From NCBI GenBank assembly GCA_017744315.1, contig JAGIBN010000005.1, positions 156,311-220,310 of the forward strand: a stretch of 64,000 nucleotides of DNA, given 5' to 3'. The notes beneath the pieces are model-generated. The model saw nothing but the letters and a program-made list of their open reading frames with translations, had not been told where the DNA came from and made no database searches. Numbering within the stretch: the stretch's first letter is position 1; every line of letters begins with the position of its first letter. The stretch comes from Porphyrobacter sp. (GTDB lineage Bacteria > Pseudomonadota > Alphaproteobacteria > Sphingomonadales > Sphingomonadaceae). Positions 52,787 to 63,000 of this stretch are shown in pieces. A program made the position numbers and the translations under genes.

Positions 52787-53331
52787 TCGGGATAAAGCGA
52801 GAAGCGCTCGCCCTGGCTTTCGACCCAGAAACCGTCGTCGTTGGCCATCGCGTGGTGCGCCAGTTGCAACCAGGTGGACCGGTTAAGCTTCGCCTCGCAG
52901 CCATGCCGGACCATCAGGTAGACTGATGGCTTGTCCAAGTCTCCAGCGCTGCGAAGAGGATGATTGGGCCCGGCGATGACCAGTTCATCGGTGTTGAGGC
53001 GGAAGGCGAGCGCGCCATCGAGGACCTTGGTGTCGATGGCAATGAAAGCCGCGTCCTCGACCTCGATCGACTGCTTGCACTCTGGCGTGACGAGCCAGTG
53101 ACGCCCCTTGCGGTCGCGCTTGAGCAGTGAGGAGAAGGTACGGATCATCGCCGGACGGGTGATCTCGCGGCCTTCATGGAACCAGGTCCCATCGGCCGCG
53201 ATTCGTGCGTGACTGTCAGCAGTATCTTTGGGATTCCAGCGATCTACCGGCGGAAGTTCATGCGCCTCGATAACATCGGCGATCTCGCGCAGCGACATGG
53301 CTGCCAGGTCAGGTGGCTCTACGTATGGCAT
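52783..53331 (-). CDS. DUF1285 family protein
   Basis: The 182-residue protein has the DUF1285 (COG3816) features: DRWNPKDTADSHARIAADGTWFHEGREITRP and LVTPECKQSIEVEDAAF. Structures of the family show two beta domains with a ligand pocket but no known function. It is the first gene of the DUF1285-NUDIX-cca run, a common alphaproteobacterial order, so it is likely linked to RNA or nucleotide metabolism by context only. Confidence 0.92.
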   Translation of the reverse strand: MPYVEPPDLAAMSLREIADVIEAHELPPVDRWNPKDTADSHARIAADGTWFHEGREITRPAMIRTFSSLLKRDRKGRHWLVTPECKQSIEVEDAAFIAIDTKVLDGALAFRLNTDELVIAGPNHPLRSAGDLDKPSVYLMVRHGCEAKLNRSTWLQLAHHAMANDDGFWVESQGERFSLYPE

Positions 53332-53430
53332 TCAGGCTGAGATGGCAGATGGCTTCATACGAAACAATGTGTGGTGTGCTCAGAACGGTCGGATCGCGGT
53401 GGGTTTTCAGGGGCAATCGTTCGGTGTATT

Positions 53431-53447
53431 AGGTGCGCAACGCACCT
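53431..53447. promoter_or_regulatory. Hairpin/dyad before the zinc-ribbon gene
   Basis: AGGTGCG and CGCACCT, perfect 7-base arms with a CAA loop, 17 bases before the ATG at 53465. It could be a 5' UTR hairpin or a binding site; no U-tract. Confidence 0.4.
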
Positions 53448-53464
53448 GTTTGCACGAGGATTAG

Positions 53465-53851
53465 ATGCCGGATTGTCCCAAATGCCGCGGGCAGATGACC
53501 CAGGGTTTCATGTACCTTCCCGACACTGGCGGCCGAGTGACCTGGATGGATGGAGAGCCCGGCTTCTGGAAAGCCGTGATGGGCGCGTTCCGTACGAAGT
53601 CGGCGGACCTGACGGCCAAGCGCTGCACGCAGTGCGGGTTCGTGGAGTTCTACGTCGATACGCAGGCAAAGCCGGTGAAGACGCTCAAGTCGATCGACGA
53701 AGAGAACGAACGCCTGCGCAGTCTCGTGACCAAGCTGCAGGACCGGGTGGCGACACTCGAGACGATAGCGACAGACCCGGCCGAGCGCACGGCGCGCGAA
53801 ATCGAAGCCTTGCGCGCCTTGCCTCCGGCGAAGGGCGGGGCTGAGCAGTAG
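53465..53851 (+). CDS. Zinc-ribbon plus coiled-coil protein, unknown
   Basis: The 128-residue protein has CPKCRG (residues 4-9) and CTQCGF (about 55-60), a two-knuckle zinc ribbon with a central aromatic strand region (TWMDGEPGFW). The C-terminal 60 residues are a probable coiled coil (IDEENERLRSLVTKLQDRVATLE). The ribbon resembles PF20097-type domains. Monocistronic; no functional clue. Confidence 0.75.
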   Translation: MPDCPKCRGQMTQGFMYLPDTGGRVTWMDGEPGFWKAVMGAFRTKSADLTAKRCTQCGFVEFYVDTQAKPVKTLKSIDEENERLRSLVTKLQDRVATLETIATDPAERTAREIEALRALPPAKGGAEQ

Positions 53852-53874
53852 GTCGGCCGCAGACGAGCTGCCCG

Positions 53875-55242
53875 CTAACGGTAGGTTACGTAGACCCGGC
53901 CTGTGGCTTCCTCGCCCGCGGGGATGCGAACGCGGTAATCAAAATACGTCGTTCCTTTGAACCCACCCACGGCTGTCGCAGTGATCGTGCCCGCGGAGAG
54001 CGTGACGTCTATCTGGCTGGCCTTGCTTGCGGGCACGGTGATCGAGATCACCTGCCCTCCCGTGCCGATACCGCTGCCTTCTGCCGGTGTGCGAAAATAC
54101 AGGTCGTTGTTCGTGATGTCAGGCAAGCCGCCGGCTCCCGCGCGGATGCTAACTGTGTCGCTGGCGGTCCAGAAAAAATCTGGTCCGGGGAAGAGGAAGC
54201 CGCTGGTGTTGATGGGCACGGTTTCCATGAACACCGCGATCCGCGTCCTGATCGTGTCGGTCGTCACCAACTGCGCCGCTGCGGCTGCGGCTGGGGTGTT
54301 CGTCTGCACCAGCGTTTCGAGCTCGGGCTGGAGGTAGCCGCGTATGCCCAACACGTACTGTGCGATGAAGGGTTGATCCGAGACTTGGACGCCCATGGCA
54401 GCCGCATATGCGTCGATGATGTGTGCGGCGGCGCTGAGGGTCTCGCGGAAATTGGCGGAGACGGTGCGATTGTTGACCAGGATGTCGGTCATTCGCGCAT
54501 TGTCGAAAATGAAGCGACTGTCGGTACCGATCCAACGACCGAGATAGGCGTAGTCGGGCATCCCTGAGGACACGTGACCGTACGGATCAGGTGTACCGGT
54601 AAACACGGCCTGGATACCCGCGGCAGTAGCCATCGCCCGCAGGTTCGCAGCGGCAACGCGGGCGCCTTCGCGGCGCGTAGCATCGTCGCTGGACGCCAGC
54701 GCGACGACAGGGTCGAACACGGTCAGATCGGGATCGGTGGCGAGGAAGAATACGCCGCCATCAAGGCCGAACGCCTGTTTGACCTTCGCTTGGCTGCCTG
54801 CGCTATCGATCAGAGAGGTAAGCGGCGAATAGATCTTCGATCCCAAGGGCCCGGTGAACTGGACGAAGGTCGATCCTGCGCTCTCTATGCCCTGAACCGT
54901 GACGTACTGCTCCGTGAAAAAATCCACGCCGGCCGTGCTCGAAATTGCGGGGAGGCGGACCATGGCCACGCCTTTTCCGAACGTGCCTTCGCGAGAGCAA
55001 GAGCCATAGCCGGAGTCGTTTCGTCGATCTGGATCCGAGTCGAGAAAGACCAGGCATAGACCGACAGAACTTGCTGCGAACACGCGGCCCATGGGTGGCG
55101 GTGGAGTGGGAGTTGGGGTTGGAGTGGGCGCAGGCGTAGGAGTTGGCGAGGGACCACCAGACCCTCCTCCTCCGCCGCCGCATGAGGCGCAAAGCGCAAG
55201 CGCCGCCGTACAGCTCAGCAGAGTCCTTAGCCCCATCCCCAT
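53875..55242 (-). CDS. Large lipoprotein with Gly/Pro-Thr linker, unknown
   Basis: The 455-residue protein starts MGMGLRTLLSCTAALALC and a probable acylated Cys in CASC, then a Gly run and a (PT)n linker (about 21-50) that would lift the main domain off the membrane. The body (52-455) has no family I recognise. It begins GRVFAASSVGLCLVFLDSDPD and ends with two beta-rich stretches (GGQVISITVPASKASQID, YFDYRVRIPAGEEATGRVYV). An alternative ATG at 55236 also fits. The 221 bases before it hold no gene and should contain both divergent promoters. Confidence 0.65.
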   Translation of the reverse strand: MGMGLRTLLSCTAALALCASCGGGGGGSGGPSPTPTPAPTPTPTPTPPPPMGRVFAASSVGLCLVFLDSDPDRRNDSGYGSCSREGTFGKGVAMVRLPAISSTAGVDFFTEQYVTVQGIESAGSTFVQFTGPLGSKIYSPLTSLIDSAGSQAKVKQAFGLDGGVFFLATDPDLTVFDPVVALASSDDATRREGARVAAANLRAMATAAGIQAVFTGTPDPYGHVSSGMPDYAYLGRWIGTDSRFIFDNARMTDILVNNRTVSANFRETLSAAAHIIDAYAAAMGVQVSDQPFIAQYVLGIRGYLQPELETLVQTNTPAAAAAAQLVTTDTIRTRIAVFMETVPINTSGFLFPGPDFFWTASDTVSIRAGAGGLPDITNNDLYFRTPAEGSGIGTGGQVISITVPASKASQIDVTLSAGTITATAVGGFKGTTYFDYRVRIPAGEEATGRVYVTYR

Positions 55243-55472
55243 GCCCCCCGGCTTGGTATCCAGTTATCGACGGAGCGTCTGCCATGTCGAGGGCGGCGTC
55301 AATCGACGAACGCTCGAAGCTGTTAGTGGTTGTCGCGCATCAGATTGCGGACAGTCTGCTGTCGACCCATTGCGGTCAATCGCGCAAGGCCGGCGCGCCC
55401 GAACGGGATCGTCCGTTAGGGTACCAGACAGAAGGGGTTGGTACCGGCTCATAAGGCGCTACGTTGGCCGAG

Positions 55473-56609
55473 ATGAGGATGGATGTGACCGACGAGACCA
55501 CGCGGGCTGCGATCCTGCGCCTGACGAAGGCCGAGCGCGAATGCCTCAAGCGCTGTCTGAACCATCAGACTGCCAAGCAAATGGCCCTCGATCTGGGTAT
55601 CTCTCCTCACGCTGTCGAGAAGCGGTTGAAGATGGCCCGCGCCAAGCTCGGCCTATCCTCGTCCCTTGAAGCTGCAAAGCTTGTGGAGTCCTTAGAACGG
55701 TCCGGTCGGCTGGTACCCCATTCGTCGGACCTTCCTTCGAACAATACCAGGCCCGACCAAGATGGCTCAGTGGCCGCCCCACGAAACGAGACCGGGTGGA
55801 TCAGGCGGCACCGGGTTTATGTGGTCTCAGGAGCCATGCTCATGAGCGTTTCTGCCGCAGTAGCGTTGATACTTGGGGTTCAGTCAGCCGGTGTCGTCGA
55901 GGGGCCGGCAAGCCCACCGGCAAGCGTCACGTCTGTTCCGCCCGCCGCACCCTCTGCCGAACCACCCGCGAGTTCGGAGCCGATCCCCGGCACCGAGGCC
56001 GCATTGCGGAGCCTTGTCGCCGGGCTGGCGAGCGGTTCGCCCGATTACGACAAGCTCTCTCCGCAGTTCGCCGAAGTCGTCCGCCGGGACCTCCCTACGA
56101 CACATGGCATGTTCAGCGGGATGGGCGAGCTGAAGTCAGTGACTTTTCGCGGACGCGGCGCGAGGGGCGACGACGCCTACAACTTGGTTTTCGCCAACGG
56201 CCAGATGATAATGTCGGCCGTGCTTGACGCCGAGGGCAGGATGGCCGGCGGCCTTCTCCAACAGGTGGGACCCTCTGCACCGCCACCCGCACCCGGCTCA
56301 GGGCCGATCCCCGGCACCGAGGCCGCATTGCGGAGCCTTGTCGCCGGGCTGGCGAGCGGTTCGCCGGATTACGACAAGCTCTCTCCGCAGTTCGCCGAAG
56401 TCGTCCGCCGGGACCTGCCCATGACACATGGCATGTTCAGCGGGATGGGCGAATTGAAGTCGGTGACTTTCCGCGAACGCGGTCCGAGAGGCGACGACGC
56501 CTACGACTTGGTATTCGCCAACGGCGAGATGATGATGTCGGCCGTGCTCGATGCTGAAGGCAGGATGGCCGGCGGCTTTCTCCAACCGGGAGGTCCTGCG
56601 GGACGCTGA
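55473..56609 (+). CDS. Membrane-anchored LuxR-type HTH protein with duplicated C-terminal domain
   Basis: About 378 residues. N terminus (10-75): LuxR/GerE-type helix-turn-helix (LTKAERECLKRCLNHQTAKQMALDLGISPHAVEKRLK in two parts). One membrane helix follows (about 115-138, YVVSGAMLMSVSAAVALILG), then a Pro/Ser-rich linker and two nearly identical 93-residue domains (about 170-263 and 278-371) starting PIPGTEAALRSLVAGLA and ending GRMAGG(L/F)LQ; only about seven residues differ. The domain resembles small DUF3887/SnoaL-like sensory folds, but I do not assign it. The start may be TTG 55464, ATG 55473 or ATG 55479. Confidence 0.75.
   Translation: MRMDVTDETTRAAILRLTKAERECLKRCLNHQTAKQMALDLGISPHAVEKRLKMARAKLGLSSSLEAAKLVESLERSGRLVPHSSDLPSNNTRPDQDGSVAAPRNETGWIRRHRVYVVSGAMLMSVSAAVALILGVQSAGVVEGPASPPASVTSVPPAAPSAEPPASSEPIPGTEAALRSLVAGLASGSPDYDKLSPQFAEVVRRDLPTTHGMFSGMGELKSVTFRGRGARGDDAYNLVFANGQMIMSAVLDAEGRMAGGLLQQVGPSAPPPAPGSGPIPGTEAALRSLVAGLASGSPDYDKLSPQFAEVVRRDLPMTHGMFSGMGELKSVTFRERGPRGDDAYDLVFANGEMMMSAVLDAEGRMAGGFLQPGGPAGR
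55979..56586 (+). repeat. Tandem in-gene duplication, two 284-base copies
   Basis: Copies at 55979-56262 and 56303-56586 are offset by exactly 324 bases (108 codons) and highly similar at DNA level. The 40 bases between encode a Pro-rich linker. The duplication keeps the frame of the LuxR-type gene. Confidence 0.9.
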
Positions 56610-56732
56610 CTGCAGGGCTGCTCCGCTACCTGAAAGGGAAGTCCGCTTTCCACCCATGTCGGTCATTCAGTTATCGCGCGCTCAGCCGAAAGCGGGCGTA
56701 ATCTCTTAGCCTCGACCTCATGCGTGATGGCC

Positions 56733-57251
56733 TCAGCGGAGCCAGGCCCCCAACATGCCCTCTTGCGGCAATGTTGCGGGCGCGGCGCCGCGGATCAGTA
56801 GGCGGGCCGGATCCCACGGACCGGGGCAGAGCCAGCCGCGTGGGGCCTCGATGAAGCCGAAGCGGCTGTAGTACGGGGCGTCGCCGATCAGGACTTGCGG
56901 GATCGGCGCGGCGGGGTCGATCGCGGCGGCTTGGGCGGCCATCAGCGCGCGGCCGAAGCCCTGGTCCTGCCGCTCCGGGATGATCGCTACGGGGCCGACC
57001 ATGATCAGCGGATGGGCGCGGCCTTGCTGGTCGTTGAGCGCGACCGGCCAGGCCTGAATCGTGCCGACGAGATACTCCTCGGCATCGAGCGCGGCGAAGC
57101 TCAGGGCCGGGAGCCAGTCGGTGCCTTCGCGGATCTTGTACGCGGTGCGCTCCTGCCGGCCCGGTCCGAATGCGCGGTCGAGCACGTCTTCCACCAGGGC
57201 CGGATCGACCTGGTCGAGGGGAATCAGGGTGGAGAGCGCTAGGTCGGCCAT
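56733..57251 (-). CDS. GNAT family N-acetyltransferase
   Basis: The 172-residue protein starts MADLALSTLIPLDQVD; SFAALDAEEYLVGTIQ, the acetyl-CoA loop VAIIPERQDQGFGRALMAAQ (Q/R-x-x-G-x-G/A) and DAPYYSRFGF mark a YhbS-like GNAT. Substrate unknown. ATG 57251 is favoured over 57290 because the GNAT fold begins there. Confidence 0.88.
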   Translation of the reverse strand: MADLALSTLIPLDQVDPALVEDVLDRAFGPGRQERTAYKIREGTDWLPALSFAALDAEEYLVGTIQAWPVALNDQQGRAHPLIMVGPVAIIPERQDQGFGRALMAAQAAAIDPAAPIPQVLIGDAPYYSRFGFIEAPRGWLCPGPWDPARLLIRGAAPATLPQEGMLGAWLR

Positions 57252-57296
57252 AAGGCGCGCGCGGATAGGGTTCGTGGGGGGCGATGGCAATTAGAA

Positions 57297-57432
57297 ATCC
57301 TCCCTGTCGCGCAGCGATGGGGAGGGGGACCGTCCGCGAAGCGGATGGTGGAGGGGCTGGCGTTGTGCCACTCGCCCCTCCGTCAGCCCTGCGGGCTGCC
57401 ACCTCCCCATGAGCTTCGCTCACAGGGAGGAT
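57297..57432. repeat. Palindromic intergenic repeat, type 1 (copy 2)
   Basis: A 136-base copy of the element at 18191-18332, with the same ATCCTCCCTG...CAGGGAGGAT ends. It fills the gap between the GNAT gene and the sugar dehydrogenase gene, ending 3 bases before the stop codon of the latter. Confidence 0.85.
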
Positions 57433-57435
57433 TGA

Positions 57436-58596
57436 TCACTTCGCGGGCGTGAGCTGCAACAGACGTCCGTTCGCACCGTCCTCGATCACGTAGAGCGAGC
57501 CATCGGTGGCCTCCACGATATCGCGCAGGCGTTTGTCGAACTTGGTCCGCGCCTCTTCGGTGCCCTTGTCGTTCGCCAGCTTGACCCGCACGATTGACAT
57601 GGTGCCGAGGTTGGCGATGACCGCCTGGTTGCGCCACTCGGGCCAGAGCTTGCCGCTGTAGAACACGAAGTCGCCCGGCGCGATCACAGGGTTCCAGAAG
57701 ATCGCGGGCTTGGTGAAGCCGTCATCTGCCGAATGGTCGGGGATCGGCGAGCCGTCATAGTTGTCGCCGTTGGAGCGCACCGGCCAGCCGTAGTTGTGGC
57801 CGGGCTCAACCTTGTTGATCTCGTCCCCGCCGCGCGGGCCGTGCTCGAGGTCCCACAACTGCCCGTCGAGGTCGAAGTGGAGGCCGAGCAGGTTGCGGTG
57901 GCCGTAGCTCCAGATCTCGCGGCTGACGCCGCCGCGGTCGGCGAACGGGTTGCCGTCGGCAGGAGTGCCATCGAGGTTGAGCCTCAGGACCTTGCCGAGG
58001 TTGGTGCCAAGATCCTGCGCCGGGTCGCCCTGCATGCGCTCACCAGAGGAGAGGAACAGGTACTTGCCGTCGGGCGAGAAGGCGATCTTGTGCGAATAGT
58101 GTCCGTTGCTCTTGATGGCCGGCTGCTGGCGCCAGATTTGCTGTAGTCCCTCGATCCGGCAATCGGCGCCGGGATCGCAGACAAGCGTGCCGCGGCCCAT
58201 GGCGGCGAAGCTGGCGGTGCCGTCACCCGGATCGGCCCAGGTCAGGTAGATCGTCCGGCGGCTGACGGTGGGCGCGCTCTCCGACGCCAGGAACGCTACG
58301 TCGCCGAGGCCGCCCTGGCCCTGGACCAGCACCTTTGGCAGGCCCGTGACGCTGCCCTGCCGCCCGGTGGCGAGATCGACGAACTTCATCGTACCCGGCT
58401 TCTCGGTGATGAACAGCGTCTGCGTGCCCGGCGCGAAGGCGAGCGCCCAGGGTGAATCGAACGAGCCTTTCTCGGCAATCGCGAAGGGCGAGGGGCCTGC
58501 GGGGGCCGGGCTATCCCCCGACTGGGCACTTCCGCAGCTTGCGATCATCAGCGTGGCGGGAGATAGGGCGACGAGCACCTGTTTGAACTTGCGCAT
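57436..58596 (-). CDS. PQQ-dependent sugar dehydrogenase-like lipoprotein
   Basis: The 386-residue protein has a lipoprotein signal (LMIASCGS, Cys at about 21) and a soluble aldose dehydrogenase (YliI/Asd-like) beta-propeller: [77 protein letters not shown]. The His/Gln and PQQ-site residues are visible in the motif order of the family. It probably oxidises sugars in the periplasm. The ATG is head-to-head with rnhB (shared CATG), so its promoter must lie inside rnhB. Confidence 0.92.
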   Translation of the reverse strand: MRKFKQVLVALSPATLMIASCGSAQSGDSPAPAGPSPFAIAEKGSFDSPWALAFAPGTQTLFITEKPGTMKFVDLATGRQGSVTGLPKVLVQGQGGLGDVAFLASESAPTVSRRTIYLTWADPGDGTASFAAMGRGTLVCDPGADCRIEGLQQIWRQQPAIKSNGHYSHKIAFSPDGKYLFLSSGERMQGDPAQDLGTNLGKVLRLNLDGTPADGNPFADRGGVSREIWSYGHRNLLGLHFDLDGQLWDLEHGPRGGDEINKVEPGHNYGWPVRSNGDNYDGSPIPDHSADDGFTKPAIFWNPVIAPGDFVFYSGKLWPEWRNQAVIANLGTMSIVRVKLANDKGTEEARTKFDKRLRDIVEATDGSLYVIEDGANGRLLQLTPAK

Positions 58597-59230
58597 GCTA
58601 TCTGGAACTCCCTCTCGCGAATTTGCTTCGTCTCTGGCCGCTGGCGAGCTCGTCTTTGGCGTGGACGAGGCCGGCCGCGGGCCGCTGGCGGGGCCCGTTG
58701 TGGCGGCCGCCGTGCTGCTGTGCAAGCCGCGACCTGCCGGACTCGACGATTCCAAGAAGCTCGCCGCCGCCAAGCGAGGTGAGCTTGAGGAACGCATCCG
58801 CCGCCGCTGCGCCTTCGGGATCGGGGTGGTGGAGGTCGAGCATATCGACGCGATCAACATCTTCCAGGCGACGATGTGGGCCATGGCGCAAGCCGTTGCG
58901 CGGCTGTGCGAGGTGATCGGCTGCGATCCGGCAGAAGTGCTGGTCGACGGCAACCTCACCCCAGCTGGTCGCCGTCCTGAATGGCGCTGGCCAGCTCGCG
59001 CCATAGTCGGAGGCGATGCCCTGGAGCCGAGCATCTCTGCCGCCTCGATCCTCGCCAAGGAACACCGCGACCGCTTGATGCGCGAATATCACCTGACGCA
59101 TCCGCAGTACGGCTGGGAGCGCAACAAGGGCTACGGCACGCCGGACCATCTCGAAGCGCTGCGGGTTCACGGACCGACGCCGCTGCATCGCCGCAGCTTT
59201 GCGCCCGTTGCGCAGATGGAGCTGTTCTAA
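58595..59230 (+). CDS. rnhB: Ribonuclease HII
   Basis: RNase HII cleaves RNA in RNA-DNA hybrids and removes single ribonucleotides. The 211-residue protein has the [19 protein letters not shown] motif with Asp and Glu of the active site, [16 protein letters not shown], and [17 protein letters not shown] with the third acid outside the motif. The ATG at 58595 shares CATG with the divergent gene; no ribosome site is obvious. In-frame TTG or GTG upstream (58553-58591) are possible starts. Confidence 0.94.
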   Translation: MLSGTPSREFASSLAAGELVFGVDEAGRGPLAGPVVAAAVLLCKPRPAGLDDSKKLAAAKRGELEERIRRRCAFGIGVVEVEHIDAINIFQATMWAMAQAVARLCEVIGCDPAEVLVDGNLTPAGRRPEWRWPARAIVGGDALEPSISAASILAKEHRDRLMREYHLTHPQYGWERNKGYGTPDHLEALRVHGPTPLHRRSFAPVAQMELF

Positions 59231-59928
59231 GCGGTCGCGAAGGCCTTGGCCTTCAACTCCTCGATATATTCGCGGGCGAAGCGCTCAGCCGTCTCGGGAT
59301 CGGGCGGGAGGCCGCCTTGCTCGTCCGAGTGGCTGCTGAGCTCGTCGCGGCTGTTGACCCGCGGGAACGGCCCGTAGGGCACCGGCACGCCAAGGAAGTC
59401 GCAGAGTGGCTCCCACCCTTCTTTCGCGGAGAAGACCAGCAGGCGCTCTGGCGGGAGGGCATCGCGCACCGCCTGGTTTCGGCGGACGAACCAATCGGTC
59501 ATGAACTCTCGGTCGAGGATGTCGCCGCCCTTGAACGCGTCGAAGACGACCCCGCGCATCATCGTTTCTACCGGGCTTCCGGCGAGCGAACCCTGCATGC
59601 TTTGAGAGAAGATCGTCGCGGTCACGGAATCGAACCAGCTGTCCGGATCACGAACCGAGAGCACGACCTTCGCCTCTGGGTAACGTTCGGCCAATTCTCG
59701 CCAATAGCTGCAGGCGGGATAATCGGCGGCGGATGAGAAGCCGTCGAATACCGCATCCCAGTCGGGCTTGCCTTCGATCACATCCAGCCACAGCGGAACA
59801 TTGCGGCGCGCACCCGCGAATACCTCCGACATGTGGTAGCAGGGACCGAACCCGAGATGCTCGAGCGCGAACTTCAACGAGAATGTCGCGGTACGGCCAA
59901 GCCCCGCGCCGATAACCTTGAGTGCCAT
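59227..59928 (-). CDS. Sulfotransferase-like P-loop protein (Sulfotransfer_4 type)
   Basis: The 233-residue protein begins [33 protein letters not shown], the PF17784-type P-loop start where R-T-(A/G)-T replaces the classical PSB loop. [18 protein letters not shown] is the 3'-phosphate-binding SxRDP motif and [22 protein letters not shown] the C-terminal part. A sulfate-transfer function is inferred. ATG 59928 with GGGGAG upstream is preferred over an earlier in-frame start at 60123. It faces rnhB (stops overlap by 4). Confidence 0.85.
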   Translation of the reverse strand: MALKVIGAGLGRTATFSLKFALEHLGFGPCYHMSEVFAGARRNVPLWLDVIEGKPDWDAVFDGFSSAADYPACSYWRELAERYPEAKVVLSVRDPDSWFDSVTATIFSQSMQGSLAGSPVETMMRGVVFDAFKGGDILDREFMTDWFVRRNQAVRDALPPERLLVFSAKEGWEPLCDFLGVPVPYGPFPRVNSRDELSSHSDEQGGLPPDPETAERFAREYIEELKAKAFATA

Positions 59929-60007
59929 CGTAGGCTCCCCAACAGGCGCGACCCCAAGTGGGTCTGCTCGCCCCGCCACAAGGAAGCAAGCGCGAAACCC
60001 ACGATGC

Positions 60008-61322
<1,315 letters not shown>

Positions 61323-61342
61323 TCCGAACCTCGACCTAAACT

Positions 61343-61427
61343 CGTCATTGCGAGGAGCGAAGCGACGCGGCAATCCGGGGCGATCGAGTGGGACGCCCTG
61401 GATTGCGTCGCGACGCTCGCAAGGACG
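61343..61427. repeat. Palindromic intergenic repeat, type 2
   Basis: CGTCATTGCGAGGAGCGAAGCGACG...CGCGACGCTCGCAAGGACG forms a long imperfect inverted repeat with GGCAATCC/GGATTGC arms inside. I recall this element as widespread in alphaproteobacteria. It lies between ccrM and folP, and its right end supplies the bases leading into the folP ribosome site. Confidence 0.85.
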
Positions 61428-61438
61428 AAGGAATTGAG

Positions 61439-62554
61439 TTGGCCGACAAGCTCTACATCCAGCCGCTGACCCTTATTGGGAGCCCGCAAACGGTTGCGGG
61501 TGACGCGATCCGTCTTGCAGGCGGCATGGCCTACGCTCGCGAGTTCGCCGTGACGGTGACCCGCGACGGCGCAGTGGTGCAGCGCGAGCTGGTAACGCCC
61601 GAAGGGATTGACGAAGCTTTCGGGCGGCTCCCGGACTCTCTTGGAGCCGAAGCCGAAGCTCAGTGGACCGGCTTGCGCATGGCGCATCCGCCGCTTCAGC
61701 TGGGAGAGCGCACGATCCGGCTCGACCAACCGCAGATCATGGGCATCCTCAACGTTACGCCCGACAGCTTTTCGGACGGCGGCAAGTTCCTTGACGATCC
61801 TGAAGAAGCGCGAACTCATGCTGGCGCCATGCTCGAGGCCGGAGCAGCGATCATCGACATCGGTGGAGAGAGCACCCGCCCCGGGGCTGCGGCGGTCTGG
61901 GAAGGTGACGAGATCAAGCGTGTGGTCCCGGCAGTCGAACACTGCGTCAAAATGGGCGCCGCGGTCAGCGTCGACACCCGCCGTCCTGGAGTGATGGAGG
62001 CGGCGCTCGCGGCAGGCGCGCATATCATCAACGATGTCTCCGCCTTGCGACACGATCCGCGCAGCCTCGAGTTCGCTGCGGCGAGCGGCGTGCCGGTTAT
62101 CCTCATGCACGCGCCGGGAGATGGCGACGATCTCCACTCGAACGGCAACTACGCCAACGTGGTATTCGACGTGTTCGACTGGCTGCGGGCGGCGCGTGGC
62201 CGGGCCATCGCGGCCGGCATTTCTCGCGAACGGATCGTGCTCGACCCAGGCATCGGCTTCGGCAAGTCGCTGACCGAAAACCTCGCTCTGATGAATGCGC
62301 TGCCCTTGTTCCATGCGCTGGGCCAGCCCCTGCTGCTCGGGGCCAGCCGCAAGCGGATGATCGGCGCCCTCTCGAACGAGGCGGCAGCGCAGAAGCGGCT
62401 CGGAGGAAGCCTATCGCTGGCGTTCTCGGGAATGCAGGCGGGCTACCAGCTCCACCGGGTTCATGACGTTTACGACACCGTCCAGGCGCGCAACGTCTGG
62501 CGTGGGCTGCGCGACACCGCCCTTACGGACTTCAGCGGTCTGGCGAACGATTGA
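61439..62554 (+). CDS. folP: Dihydropteroate synthase
   Basis: FolP condenses dihydropterin pyrophosphate with p-aminobenzoate, the sulfonamide target. The 371-residue protein has a N-terminal extension (1-95) then the TIM-barrel core: IMGILNVTPDSFSDGG, IIDIGGESTRPGA, VSVDTRRPGVMEAAL, INDVSALR and DPGIGFGKSLTEN. The TTG at 61439 is preceded by GAAGGA; a GTG at 61388 would lie in the repeat element and translate it, so it is rejected. The N-terminal extension has no family name I can give. Confidence 0.93.
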   Translation: MADKLYIQPLTLIGSPQTVAGDAIRLAGGMAYAREFAVTVTRDGAVVQRELVTPEGIDEAFGRLPDSLGAEAEAQWTGLRMAHPPLQLGERTIRLDQPQIMGILNVTPDSFSDGGKFLDDPEEARTHAGAMLEAGAAIIDIGGESTRPGAAAVWEGDEIKRVVPAVEHCVKMGAAVSVDTRRPGVMEAALAAGAHIINDVSALRHDPRSLEFAAASGVPVILMHAPGDGDDLHSNGNYANVVFDVFDWLRAARGRAIAAGISRERIVLDPGIGFGKSLTENLALMNALPLFHALGQPLLLGASRKRMIGALSNEAAAQKRLGGSLSLAFSGMQAGYQLHRVHDVYDTVQARNVWRGLRDTALTDFSGLAND

Positions 62555-62612
62555 CTTACTGCTCTAGTTGAGTAATACACCTATCCCGACATCTGTGATC
62601 GGGAGACATTAA

Positions 62613-62999
62613 ATGCGTGCAGTCGCATTGTCCGTCCTTCTTGCAGCCTCGGCGTCTGCAGCGCCCGCGTCAGCCCAATCCTTCGTCGGCGAATGGCGCG
62701 CCACGGCCAAGGCGCCAGACGGCGAAATCTCTGAGACACTCACGGTCGAGAAAACCACGGACGGCTATTCGGTCACGGCCAAGGACGTGCAGCCACCGCC
62801 GGCCGAAGGGATGAGTGCGGGGCCGGGGCAGGAGGTCAAGCTGGACGGCGACACCTTCTCCTACAAACGCATCGTCAACACCGCGCAAGGGCCGCTGGAG
62901 ATCGTCTATAACGGCACAGTGACCGGCGACACCTTCACCGGGACCGGAGAGATCATGGGCTTTAGCGTTCCCTACAACGGGGTGCGGTTGAAGAAGTGA
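62613..62999 (+). CDS. Small secreted protein, unknown (copy 1 of pair by context)
   Basis: The 128-residue protein has a signal peptide (MRAVALSVLLAASASAAPASA) and a beta-rich mature part (SFVGEWRATAKAPDGEISETLTVEKTTDGYSVT...GTVTGDTFTGTGEIMGFSVPYNG), of the kind often annotated as a small beta-barrel/lipocalin-like unknown. A 5-base hairpin (CCCGA/TCGGG) with GGGAGA precedes the ATG. One base separates it from the next gene, so they are probably co-transcribed. Confidence 0.7.
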   Translation: MRAVALSVLLAASASAAPASAQSFVGEWRATAKAPDGEISETLTVEKTTDGYSVTAKDVQPPPAEGMSAGPGQEVKLDGDTFSYKRIVNTAQGPLEIVYNGTVTGDTFTGTGEIMGFSVPYNGVRLKK

Positions 63000-63000
63000 C

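Noticed and set aside
55435..55460. GGTAC-N17-CGTT resembling an EcfG general-stress promoter before the LuxR-type gene
   Set aside because: The -35 element has a mismatch and the site is almost on top of the start codon; not convincing.
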